Of a DNA stretch of 24,326 nt, positions 5,939-13,291 are shown piece after piece. Made by a program: the position numbers and the translations under genes. Every line of letters starts with the position of its first letter. Within the stretch, counting starts at the first letter, position 1. Source of the stretch: a virus; IMG/VR virus record IMGVR_UViG_3300037585_002108, positions 1 through 24,326 of that record; one strand, given 5' to 3'. The notes under the pieces were generated by a model, which made no database searches, was not told the DNA's origin, and saw nothing but the letters and a program-made list of their open reading frames with translations.

Positions 5939-6568
5939 ATGAGTTTTGAAGCTATGGCATGGGCGGCTAAATCCGAGTGCGGAAATAGCCTAAATAAGCT
6001 ATGCCTATTGATGTTGGCAAATTACGCCAACGCTGAAGGAGAGGCGTACCCAAGCTATAAGAGGTTAGCCGAAATGTGTTCTTGCAATGACAGGACAATT
6101 ATGAGGTCAATAAAATCCCTTGAGGAATTGGGGATGGTTAAGATTAAACCCCGATTTACTGAAAGCGGCAAGCAAACATCTAACACGTTTGTTCTTTGTA
6201 TGAGGGGTGACAAATCCGACAGGGTGGGGGTGACAAATCCGACACCCAATACAGTTAGAGATATACAGTTAGTAAATATCAATAAGAGGGGCGACAAAAA
6301 AAGCACCCCTTACTGTGATGGATTTACTCAATGGTGGAAAGCTTATCCAAGAAAAGACGGGTCAAAAAAGAAGGCTTACGATCTTTGGAAAAGAGCTATC
6401 ACACAAATTGATCAGGCTGAGTTGTTGCGACTTACAAAAATATTTGCAAGGCTCAAGGGCGGCGGCAAGTTTACTTGCCATGCCACAACATGGCTTAATC
6501 AAAACCGATGGGAGACTGTCGGACAAACCACAAATGAAAACCACAACAGAAATGCGTTAGCGGGGTAA
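5939..6568 (+). CDS. HTH replication initiation protein-like, 209 aa
   Basis: Residues 1-85 match the winged-HTH replication protein type (HTH_36). The segment LNKLCLLMLANYANAEGEAY is followed by PSYKRLAEMCSCNDRTIMRS and IKSLEELGMVKIKPR, the HTH with a wing. The C-terminal part (about 128-195) has the GFTQWWKAYPRKDGSKKKAY pattern found in phage replication proteins and a CHATTWLNQNRWE end. Such proteins act like lambda O, bringing the helicase to the origin. ATG 5939 has an AGGAG ribosome binding site 9 bases away. The next gene, 1 base past the stop, is the primase-helicase, which supports a loading role. Confidence 0.8.
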   Translation: MSFEAMAWAAKSECGNSLNKLCLLMLANYANAEGEAYPSYKRLAEMCSCNDRTIMRSIKSLEELGMVKIKPRFTESGKQTSNTFVLCMRGDKSDRVGVTNPTPNTVRDIQLVNINKRGDKKSTPYCDGFTQWWKAYPRKDGSKKKAYDLWKRAITQIDQAELLRLTKIFARLKGGGKFTCHATTWLNQNRWETVGQTTNENHNRNALAG

Positions 6569-6569
6569 A

Positions 6570-8309
6570 ATGGAAAAGCTACATGAAAACGGAATTAGGT
6601 TGCGCCATTATGGAATGGGCGACCACAAAACAACTTGTCCTGAGTGCAGCCATACACGGCGCAACAAGACGGAGCCTTGTCTGTCAGTAACTATTGAGGG
6701 TGATGGGGGTGCTGTATGGTTTTGCCATCATTGCAACTGGACGGGCGGCGTAAAGGCTGAGAGCGGCTATTTACCCAAGCCTATACCCAAGCCGAATCCA
6801 AAGCCTGTGAGTATGCCAGTTTTAAACAAGCTAACTGATAGGCATTATGGTTGGTTCAAAGATAGAGGTATTGGCAAGGACACAGTTGATGCCTTTGGAA
6901 TTATTTGTACCAAGGAGTCATTCGGTGGAGAGAAGGAGGGCTGCATCGGGTTTCCGTACTATGACAACGGCGAAATAGTTAATGTGAAATACAGAACCCA
7001 TGACAAGCGCTTTAAGCAAACCAAGGGCGCAAAGAAAACTCTGTTCAATATTGACAGGATAAAGGATTCCAAGACTGTCATATTTGTTGAGGGTGAGATG
7101 GATGTTATGGCTTGTTATGAGGCGGGATTTTTTAATGCCGTTTCATTACCAGATGGAGCGCCAAGCAAGCCCAAGTTTCAAGAGGGTGACAAGCGGTTTG
7201 AGCCTTTGACAAATTGTGCTGACGCTCTGGAAGGAAAAGACCAAATAATAATTGCCGTTGATAATGATGAGGCGGGTCATGCTTTGCAGCTTGAGCTTGT
7301 GCATCGTTTTGGTAAGGACATATGCAGCATTGTTACTTGGCCTGTGTCTCAATCTGGGCCATCCAAAGATGCAAATGATGTGATGCGGACTTATGGCATA
7401 GACATTATGATTGATTGCATTAACGATGCCGTTCCTTTTCCTGTTGATGGGGTTCATACCGTTAAGGATTACAAGTCTGAGGTTTTGGATATTTATGATG
7501 GCAAGATTCAAAAGCCTGTTGATACGGGGTTCGATAACCTTGATGAAATCTATCAGGTCATGCCATCAACCTTTGCCCTAGTCACTGGAATACCAAATCA
7601 CGGCAAATCAAATTTCATAGATCACTTGGCTGTAAATTTGATGCGGCGGCACAATTGGAAGTTTGCTGTGTTTTCACCAGAGCATTCCACCGCAAACCAT
7701 ATCAGACGGCTTGCGGAAAAGATGGTTGAACTGCCATTTGATGTGGGGCCAAACCCAAGGATGACGCGCAACCAGTTAATGATGGCTATGGAAGATTTAG
7801 ATCAGAACTTTCATTTCATTGAGTCAGAAGACGAGATACCAACAATTGATTGGTTGCTAGGAAAGGCGAAAGCGGCTGTCTTGAGGCATGGGGTGCGCGG
7901 GATAATCATTGACCCATACAATGAGATTGACGCTACCAGAGACGGCAACAAGCGGGAAGATGAACACATCAGAGATTTGATTTCCAAGTGCAAATCATTT
8001 TGCCGCGCTCACAATGTTGCGATGTGGATGGTGGCGCACCCTGCCAAAATGCGAAGGGGTGATGACGGGGCTTACCCGCCGCCTAGCTTATATGATGTCA
8101 GCGGGTCGGCGCATTGGAACAATATGGCTGATGTTGGTTTAGTGGTGCATCGTGATTTTGAGAGCGGCGAGACTAGAGTTATTACTCGCAAGATCAGAGA
8201 GCAGGGCTTGTATGGTTCAATTGGTGAGGCGTTCTTTACTTACAGCTTGGCGAAGCATATCTATGAGCCTGTGTTTAGATCAGAGGAAATAACCCACTGG
8301 ACAGATTGA
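6570..8309 (+). CDS. T7-type primase-helicase, 579 aa
   Basis: Three parts are visible in order. A zinc-binding domain has C23, C26, C52 and C55. A TOPRIM primase core has FVEGEMDVMACYEAG (E174) and AVDNDEAG (D231, D233). A RecA/DnaB-type helicase has Walker A GIPNHGKS (340-347), Walker B IIIDPYN (D448) and a DVSGSAHWNNMADVGLVV motif near residue 515. This is the organisation of phage T7 gp4, and the length is close to it. The enzyme would unwind DNA at the fork and make RNA primers. It is the last gene of the plus-strand replication unit and is followed by the terminator at 8380-8411. Confidence 0.93.
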   Translation: MEKLHENGIRLRHYGMGDHKTTCPECSHTRRNKTEPCLSVTIEGDGGAVWFCHHCNWTGGVKAESGYLPKPIPKPNPKPVSMPVLNKLTDRHYGWFKDRGIGKDTVDAFGIICTKESFGGEKEGCIGFPYYDNGEIVNVKYRTHDKRFKQTKGAKKTLFNIDRIKDSKTVIFVEGEMDVMACYEAGFFNAVSLPDGAPSKPKFQEGDKRFEPLTNCADALEGKDQIIIAVDNDEAGHALQLELVHRFGKDICSIVTWPVSQSGPSKDANDVMRTYGIDIMIDCINDAVPFPVDGVHTVKDYKSEVLDIYDGKIQKPVDTGFDNLDEIYQVMPSTFALVTGIPNHGKSNFIDHLAVNLMRRHNWKFAVFSPEHSTANHIRRLAEKMVELPFDVGPNPRMTRNQLMMAMEDLDQNFHFIESEDEIPTIDWLLGKAKAAVLRHGVRGIIIDPYNEIDATRDGNKREDEHIRDLISKCKSFCRAHNVAMWMVAHPAKMRRGDDGAYPPPSLYDVSGSAHWNNMADVGLVVHRDFESGETRVITRKIREQGLYGSIGEAFFTYSLAKHIYEPVFRSEEITHWTD

Positions 8310-8379
8310 GGCGCACAGGATATAACACCTTGAGGCAAGCTGACTGCTCCTGTTGTAGGTTTCGCTTTCTTTGTGGTTT

Positions 8380-8411
8380 GGGGATGGGTTCGCGCCCGTC
8401 CCCTTTTCTTT
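8380..8411 (+). terminator. Rho-independent terminator after primase-helicase
   Basis: A stem of nine pairs with one G-U wobble (8380-8388 with 8395-8403) and a six-base loop is followed by TTTTCTTT. It lies 70 bases past the primase-helicase stop. Together with 8471-8508 it makes a convergent terminator pair in the 253-base gap between the replication genes and the amidoligase cassette. Nothing else was recognised in that gap. Confidence 0.75.
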
Positions 8412-8470
8412 GTGGCACTAGCTGCCAACAAATATAAGTATAGACCTCCCCTTCTGTTTACGGGCAGCAT

Positions 8471-8508
8471 AAAATAAACCCACCTAAACGGGAGGGGTCT
8501 AGGTGGGT
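8471..8508 (-). terminator. Rho-independent terminator of the amidoligase cassette
   Basis: ACCCACCTA (8478-8486) pairs with TAGGTGGGT (8500-8508) around a 13-base loop. On the minus strand the stem is followed by TTATTTTAT. It ends the minus-strand transcript of the cyclotransferase and amidoligase genes 55 bases past the stop at 8563. Confidence 0.7.
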
Positions 8509-8562
8509 CAGTTGCCATCTTGAGCAGTCAAAGATGGTACAGGGTTGGATCAATAGCCTATT

Positions 8563-9027
8563 CTAGCCAATTTGCGGCTTCTGTGGAACCCTAAACCTTT
8601 TGGGGGTATAACCAACCCCGTTACTAGCGCAAGCTTCTCTAAGGGCGTTATTTAGAGGCCAGAGGGGCATTCCAAAATCACCATAGCCCTGTTGTATTCC
8701 TTCAAAGTAATACTTTGATGGTGGGGCAATATCATAGCCATTCATTACATACGCCATAATCATATCCCTGCCCCATTGCCAGTATTGCTTTCGGTACAGT
8801 TTTGGATACCCCTCATAGCGATCTAGGGTCAGTTCGCATTCGGGGGTGATGTTCCAAAGAACAACGGGCGCGGTGTCCCCTTTTGATTTTATAATGTCGG
8901 CCACTCCTTTGAAGCAAAGCTTATAGTCTGGCAATTGGAAAATCCTATGCGGGGTGGCGGCGGGGCATCGTGTAGCCATTTGCGCCTTGTTTAGGTTAGA
9001 GCCATATGCGGCATAGTATGTAGTCAT
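8563..9027 (-). CDS. Gamma-glutamylcyclotransferase-like (AIG2/GGCT) protein, 154 aa
   Basis: The N-terminus YYAAYGSNLN (4-13) is the GGCT/AIG2 signature that binds the gamma-glutamyl substrate. LDRYEGYP (69-76) holds the expected catalytic Glu at position 72. Members release 5-oxoproline from gamma-glutamyl amines and peptides. ATG 9027 has an AAGGAGC ribosome binding site and lies 22 bases after the amidoligase stop, so the two are co-transcribed. Amidoligase and GGCT-like genes are a known association, in which one makes an amide linkage and the other may trim or cyclise it. The substrate here is unknown. Confidence 0.85.
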   Translation of the reverse strand: MTTYYAAYGSNLNKAQMATRCPAATPHRIFQLPDYKLCFKGVADIIKSKGDTAPVVLWNITPECELTLDRYEGYPKLYRKQYWQWGRDMIMAYVMNGYDIAPPSKYYFEGIQQGYGDFGMPLWPLNNALREACASNGVGYTPKRFRVPQKPQIG

Positions 9028-9049
9028 TGGTTTGCTCCTTGTGAGCGGC

Positions 9050-10132
9050 TTACGCCGCCATTGCGGTGGGGTTAAAGTGTTCTATGCGGCCTTGCGCATA
9101 AGTTGCGGTTTCGGCGTTCACGCCTCTTAAGAATGAGTCAGTAGTGTTGCCCGTTAAGTTGCCAAACCAAGTAACAAATTCCTCAGTGAATGTGTTTCCG
9201 CGTTGGCGGGTGCGGGTTCCCGTGTTTGGGTTTATTGCTCCAACTTCGTAAAGCGCTAAAAGTTCGTCATTGGTAAATGATCCAACCACTTCGCCATTCG
9301 AGTTGAACAACGGACGAGGGCGGCTAACGTGATGCTCACAATGCAAGTTAAATCCTTGCGCCTCAAGCAACTCGCGCAATTCCGCGTATGGGCGTTGCTG
9401 ACCTTGGCGGCGATATTCTTTGTTGACGGGTGCGCCCGATGTTGCGGCTTGTTGTGACGCATCGCAAAAGTCGCTCATAAGCTTGACCCAATTTGACACC
9501 TTGTCAAAGTCGGTGGTTCCTGAGTGTTGGCGAAACTCTATAGTGCCATAACGTGCGAGGGGAGTTAAGTTTACTTTTCTATAACGATCACCACCGCCGC
9601 AATTAGCCATATCGCGGACGGAACCACGATGCCCTTCAACGCTACGGAGAAGCGAAGAGTTGCGGCTGATGTTGGCGCACCAACGGCTATTGCGGCGGCT
9701 GTTTGGCATCATGCTATCAAAGTTATCTTCAAAGAGAGCATAGCGCCGAACGATATTCTTAATTTGTTGGGTTGTCATATTGTCCCAACTAATGTGTAAG
9801 TGTAACCCGCAAGTCACGTTTACATTCATATCGGGGTGAGAGTTCATCGCGTCGAGAACTTTTTCTAGTTCATCAAGACCCGCTTGCCCTCTTAATATTG
9901 GGGAAACAACTTCGCCACCGATTGCATCGCTTCTGCTGTAGTCGATGTGGCGGCTTACGGAAGCATCACTAACAATTTTCCAATGGTTGCGGACGTTGTG
10001 ATTATAACCTTCACGGTGAACCGCAATTCCTGTGCCTTGCAATTCGGTTTGCATATGAATTTCAAGAGCGCTTAATTGAGCGCCTACAAATTCGATTTCA
10101 ACTCCAAAGGTTTTTTCTTCAAGTCCGAACAT
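9050..10132 (-). CDS. Amidoligase_2-family enzyme, 360 aa
   Basis: The COOH-NH2 ligase fold of this family is shown by KTFGVEIEFVGA (7-18, the GxExE motif), GGEVVSPIL, CGLHLHISWDN and YGTIEFRQHSGT. The acidic and histidine residues in these motifs bind metal and ATP in relatives. The family is predicted to make amide bonds in unusual peptides, metabolites or protein modifications. Start 10132 is preferred because of its GGAGAAAA ribosome binding site. The frame could begin at 10162 with ten extra residues. The gene lies directly under promoter/operator copy 10178-10211 and is followed by the GGCT-like gene. Its target in the phage or host is unknown. Confidence 0.88.
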   Translation of the reverse strand: MFGLEEKTFGVEIEFVGAQLSALEIHMQTELQGTGIAVHREGYNHNVRNHWKIVSDASVSRHIDYSRSDAIGGEVVSPILRGQAGLDELEKVLDAMNSHPDMNVNVTCGLHLHISWDNMTTQQIKNIVRRYALFEDNFDSMMPNSRRNSRWCANISRNSSLLRSVEGHRGSVRDMANCGGGDRYRKVNLTPLARYGTIEFRQHSGTTDFDKVSNWVKLMSDFCDASQQAATSGAPVNKEYRRQGQQRPYAELRELLEAQGFNLHCEHHVSRPRPLFNSNGEVVGSFTNDELLALYEVGAINPNTGTRTRQRGNTFTEEFVTWFGNLTGNTTDSFLRGVNAETATYAQGRIEHFNPTAMAA

Positions 10133-10177
10133 TGTCTTTTCTCCGTTTTGGGGTAGCGCCAACTACCGTTTCCATGT

Positions 10178-10211
10178 ACCCAATATGGGGCATAAGTTGA
10201 CAACCGTCAAC
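10178..10211 (-). promoter_or_regulatory. Promoter/operator copy 3 (minus strand, amidoligase)
   Basis: On the minus strand, TTGACG (10210-10205), 17 bases, CATATT (10187-10182). The -10 is inside ACCCAATATGGGG (10178-10190), one mismatch from the perfect palindrome. The -35 is inside GTTGACAACCGTCAAC (10196-10211). The leader after it (TTGGGTA, AT-containing bases, GAAAC) resembles that of the copy at 19807-19840, suggesting the two promoters share recent ancestry. Confidence 0.65.
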
Positions 10212-10235
10212 CCCTAAAATCAAAAAAACAACCTC

Positions 10236-10284
10236 TGGACAATTTTTTTTTACGAGTATAGTCTGAGAATATCCCATATTGGGG
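10236..10284 (+). promoter_or_regulatory. Plus-strand promoter candidate and operator before the accessory island
   Basis: TGGACA (10236-10241) and TATAGT (10257-10262) are spaced by 15 bases, shorter than ideal. Ten bases downstream lies TCCCATATTGGGG (10272-10284), a one-mismatch copy of the CCCC-N5-GGGG element. This operator would sit at or just past the transcription start of the ParB-like gene. It lies about 60 bases from the amidoligase promoter, so one regulator could control both directions. Confidence 0.4.
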
Positions 10285-10298
10285 GAAGGAAACCACTT

Positions 10299-10883
10299 AT
10301 GAGCGATAAAAACTGGGCCGCGACAGATATAATTTATCTCAATACGTCAGAGCTTGCTCCGTATGACAAGAACCCCAAGGATCATCCTGACTCTCAAATT
10401 GAGCAAATATCAAACAGTATTAGGCAATGGGGGTGGACGATCCCCATATTGGTTGATGAAAAGTTCAGTGTTATTGCGGGGCATGGCAGGCTGTATGCTG
10501 CGCAAAATTTGGGGCTAGATGAAGTCCCGTGTATAGTCGCTGAGGGGTGGTCTGAAGAGCAAAAGAAAGCATACGTTATTGCTGATAATAAGATAGCAGA
10601 AAATGGCGGGTGGAACAAAAAGCTGTTGTATGATGAGTTAAGTTCGTTGCCAGATACTTTTGATATTGGCTTGACGGGTATGATGGATGAGTTTCAATCA
10701 ATGAGTTTTGCCGCAAAAATATTGCCGACATTCGCGGATGATTTTGTTGATGGTGATTCTTTGAGCAGGGCGCAAGACAAACTGAGCAATGCTATAGAAG
10801 TTGCTTCAACCCCTAAAGATCAAGGCGGGGTAGAGTGCTTGTGTCCGTATTGCGGGGAAAAATTTACGATTACGGGGCACTGA
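10299..10883 (+). CDS. ParB/Srx-domain protein with C-terminal CxxC tail, 194 aa
   Basis: Residues 10-115 match the ParB-N domain that in phages often precedes a DNA methyltransferase: LNTSELAPYDKNPKDHPDSQ, IPILVD, VIAGHGRLYAAQNLG with G61-H62-G63-R64, and AYVIADNKIAENGGW. The methyltransferase part is absent. Instead the protein ends in a short region with ECLCPYCGEKF (C180, C182, C185), a cysteine knuckle that could bind metal or a partner. ParB-type folds act as nucleases, NTP-dependent DNA clamps or Srx-like enzymes, and the activity here is not determined. It starts the plus-strand island behind the operator at 10272-10284, with GGGGGAAGG as ribosome binding site, and its stop overlaps the next start (TGATG). 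Confidence 0.8.
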   Translation: MSDKNWAATDIIYLNTSELAPYDKNPKDHPDSQIEQISNSIRQWGWTIPILVDEKFSVIAGHGRLYAAQNLGLDEVPCIVAEGWSEEQKKAYVIADNKIAENGGWNKKLLYDELSSLPDTFDIGLTGMMDEFQSMSFAAKILPTFADDFVDGDSLSRAQDKLSNAIEVASTPKDQGGVECLCPYCGEKFTITGH

Positions 10884-11281
10884 TGTTAGAGCATAAACAC
10901 TTACTGGCTATGGGCGATATGCGATACCCGCCAACCTCTACAGAACTGTTAGAGGGGTGGATGGAAAAATTAGTCGCAGATTTGAAAATGAAAATTTTGA
11001 TAAAGCCCAAGGCTGTTTATTGCGATACTGTGGGCAATAAGGGGATGACTTGCATTTGCGCTATAGAAACCTCTCATATTGTCATGCACACTTGGGATGC
11101 TTCCATACCCATTAGAATGGCTCATGTTAATGGCGCAAAAATGCAGCTTGATGTTTACACTTGCAGCAACCTTGACCTCTCAACTGTTTGGGATTCTTTG
11201 AAGCAATTTGGGATTAGGAGTGTCAGGTACAAGTTTTATGACAGAAAAAGTAACTTCCATCTATTAGGCCAAAGCAGATAA
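10883..11281 (+). CDS. speD-like: S-adenosylmethionine decarboxylase (SpeD)-like protein, 132 aa
   Basis: The bacterial/archaeal AdoMetDC core is visible: IETSHIVMHTWDAS (61-74), matching the self-cleaving SH...HTW region with Ser64 as the expected pyruvoyl residue, and LDVYTCSNLD (89-98) with Cys94. Authentic enzymes usually have Glu right before this Ser; here it is Thr63, with Glu one place earlier. AdoMetDC makes the aminopropyl donor for spermidine. Some homologues have changed to other amino-acid decarboxylations, so the substrate is uncertain. Start 10883 overlaps the ParB-like stop. No polyamine synthase is nearby, which argues for a special role within the island. Confidence 0.75.
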   Translation: MLEHKHLLAMGDMRYPPTSTELLEGWMEKLVADLKMKILIKPKAVYCDTVGNKGMTCICAIETSHIVMHTWDASIPIRMAHVNGAKMQLDVYTCSNLDLSTVWDSLKQFGIRSVRYKFYDRKSNFHLLGQSR

Positions 11282-11296
11282 GGGGTGCAAATCAAA

Positions 11297-12079
11297 GTGG
11301 AAAAATACATCTTACTTGCTGCGGTAGATGACAGAAGAGAGCTATTGAGTGATTGCTTGGCGTCCTTAAGGGTGTTTGATCCAAGTTGGACATTGGTTAT
11401 AGTGGGGCAAAAATTCAGCCAAGAAAGAAAATTAGAAATAGAAAAATCAGTAGCTGATGGGTCTATTTTCTTATGGGAAGATGAGGCTCTTGGAATGCAC
11501 AACGCAAGGCTGATTGGCTTGTCAAAGATAAGGTCTTTGTCCAAAAATCATGTAGTAGCTTCCGTTGATGATGACATGATCTTTTTACCCCACTCAAATT
11601 TTGACCGAATGGCAGAAATTGCCTCAATGTATAAAATGGGCTTAATAAGTGGTAACTGGGTAAGATCGAAGAAATCTCTTCCTAAAAAAATATTAAAAAT
11701 GAAGGATGAGGCAAAAAAGCAAGCAATAGTTTACACAGCGGGCGGCTTGGTTTTCCGCGAGTGGGTTACTGAAGAAATCATAAGTCTAGGGGTGAATAAC
11801 TTTTGGTGCGACAACACAGAGTGGTCTATGGCGTCTTATCTGGCGGGCTATCACAACGCAAGATATTTGGGCAGCATGGCTGTCCATAAGGTTTTATCTC
11901 AAGGTGGCAGAAAGTCTTATGTGGAAAGCGTCCAACGAAAGCTGCCTAATCCAAGGTTTGTAAAAGTAAGGCCCGCAAAAGTCAGCGGCTTTGATGGATA
12001 CCATATCCCGTGCAGTTCAGACATTACTTCTGAGGCAAAGGCCGAAAGAAAAAGAAGGATTGCGGGGATGGGCGGGTGA
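11297..12079 (+). CDS. GT-A-like glycosyltransferase, 260 aa, GTG start
   Basis: The protein looks like a nucleotide-sugar-dependent GT-A enzyme: ILLAAVDDRRELLSDCLASL at the N-terminus, LGMHNARLIGL (65-75), then VASVDDDMIF with the metal-binding DDD at 91-93. TAGGLVF and NFWCDNTEWSMASYLAG further on form a possible acceptor side. No signal peptide or membrane segment is seen, so it acts in the cytoplasm, for example on DNA, nucleotides or a protein. GTG 11297 is chosen because TAAGGGG lies 11 bases upstream; GTG 11285 is the alternative. The stop overlaps the start of the next gene (GTGA). The acceptor is unknown. Confidence 0.65.
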   Translation: MEKYILLAAVDDRRELLSDCLASLRVFDPSWTLVIVGQKFSQERKLEIEKSVADGSIFLWEDEALGMHNARLIGLSKIRSLSKNHVVASVDDDMIFLPHSNFDRMAEIASMYKMGLISGNWVRSKKSLPKKILKMKDEAKKQAIVYTAGGLVFREWVTEEIISLGVNNFWCDNTEWSMASYLAGYHNARYLGSMAVHKVLSQGGRKSYVESVQRKLPNPRFVKVRPAKVSGFDGYHIPCSSDITSEAKAERKRRIAGMGG

Positions 12080-13290
12080 AAATTTACCTAAACGAAACTG
12101 TATTCGAGGCATCTTTAAATAGAATAAGGCGGTTATTTGACGAGTTCGAGAACGTTTGTGTTTTCTTTTCTGGTGGTAAGGACAGCACAATAACGCTTGA
12201 GCTTGCTCTTATCGTGGCGAGGGAGAGAAACAAATTGCCGTTGAAAGTTTATTTCATAGATCAAGAGGCTGAGTGGCAGTTTGTAATAGATTACGTCAAA
12301 GAGGTTATGTCCCGTGATGAGGTGGAGCCGTTTTGGGTTCAAGTGCCTATCTTTTTTCCCAACTCTCTGTCTCAAGGAACGCCATTTATTACGCTTTGGG
12401 AAGAGGGCAAAAAGTGGATGCGGGAAAAAGACCCCATTGCCATCAAGGATAATCACGTTCTTGAGCCAAATATAGGCGGCGAAGTGAAGTTGGGCTTTTG
12501 GTATAAATACTTTGAGAGGGCTGCGAAAAACTTATTTCCTGATTCGCCCGCTTGTTTTCTGGGTGGTATGCGGGCGCAAGAAAGCCCCGCAAGGTTCACG
12601 GCTGTTACGGCGGCTGCTACTTACAAGGATATTACCTACGGTAAGATATTAAATAAAAAATTGAACCATTACACGTTCTACCCGATTTACGATTGGGATG
12701 TCAGCGATGTTTGGAAGGCAATCCATGACAATAAGTGGAGCTATTGCAAGCTTTATGATGAGCATTACAAATATGGAGTTGCCATCAAGGACATGAGGGT
12801 TTCAAGCTTAATTCACGAAACTGCCTTGAAGAACCTATTCTTTTTGCATGAGCTAGAAAAAGACACATGGAACGCGCTGAATGAGAGAATGGATGGGGTC
12901 AACATGGCAAAGCATATGGACAAGGATGGTATGCTTATGGTGTCCGAACTTCCAGTTATGTTCGACAGTTGGAAGGAATACAGAGACTTTTTAACGGAAA
13001 AGCTAATAACTAATGAAAAATATAAAAGCACTTTCAAGTCTGAGTGGGCAAAGATGGATCAAACCTTTTCTGAGCTAAGAACGCCAGATGATCTTTATAA
13101 GCGGCAAGTTGTTTGCGTATTGGCGGGTGATGTGGAGTTTACGAAGTTGCGGCCTTATCTTAACTCTTCTTCGCTGATCGCTTATGATAAGTGGCGCAAA
13201 GGGGTGTTAAGGATCACAGATGACCTGTCATCGCTGAAGCAAATCAAGGAAAAATACTTAATGGAAATGGGTGGCGCTCTTGGAAAATAA
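12076..13290 (+). CDS. ibrA-like: IbrA-like PAPS-reductase-family protein (DUF3440), 404 aa
   Basis: VCVFFSGGKDSTITLEL (28-44) is the PP-loop of the PAPS reductase/ATP pyrophosphatase fold. YFIDQEAEWQFVIDYV, GGMRAQES and YPIYDWDVSDVWKAI follow in the order of the IbrA/DUF3440 group. At about 400 residues it is longer than sulfate-assimilation reductases, as IbrA is. IbrA and IbrB act together in Escherichia coli to raise expression of prophage-encoded Eib immunoglobulin-binding proteins. The chemistry is not known, but the fold activates a substrate by adenylation. GTG 12076 overlaps the glycosyltransferase stop, and an IbrB-like gene follows, which confirms the pairing. Confidence 0.85.
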   Translation: MKIYLNETVFEASLNRIRRLFDEFENVCVFFSGGKDSTITLELALIVARERNKLPLKVYFIDQEAEWQFVIDYVKEVMSRDEVEPFWVQVPIFFPNSLSQGTPFITLWEEGKKWMREKDPIAIKDNHVLEPNIGGEVKLGFWYKYFERAAKNLFPDSPACFLGGMRAQESPARFTAVTAAATYKDITYGKILNKKLNHYTFYPIYDWDVSDVWKAIHDNKWSYCKLYDEHYKYGVAIKDMRVSSLIHETALKNLFFLHELEKDTWNALNERMDGVNMAKHMDKDGMLMVSELPVMFDSWKEYRDFLTEKLITNEKYKSTFKSEWAKMDQTFSELRTPDDLYKRQVVCVLAGDVEFTKLRPYLNSSSLIAYDKWRKGVLRITDDLSSLKQIKEKYLMEMGGALGK

Positions 13291-13291
13291 A

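Noticed and set aside
7146-7511. Minus-strand frame inside the primase-helicase
   Set aside because: It lies opposite the conserved TOPRIM region and has no supporting signal.
11236-11544. Minus-strand open frame opposite the glycosyltransferase
   Set aside because: The plus strand has overlapping genes with recognisable domains; the antisense frame has no promoter, ribosome binding site or family pattern.
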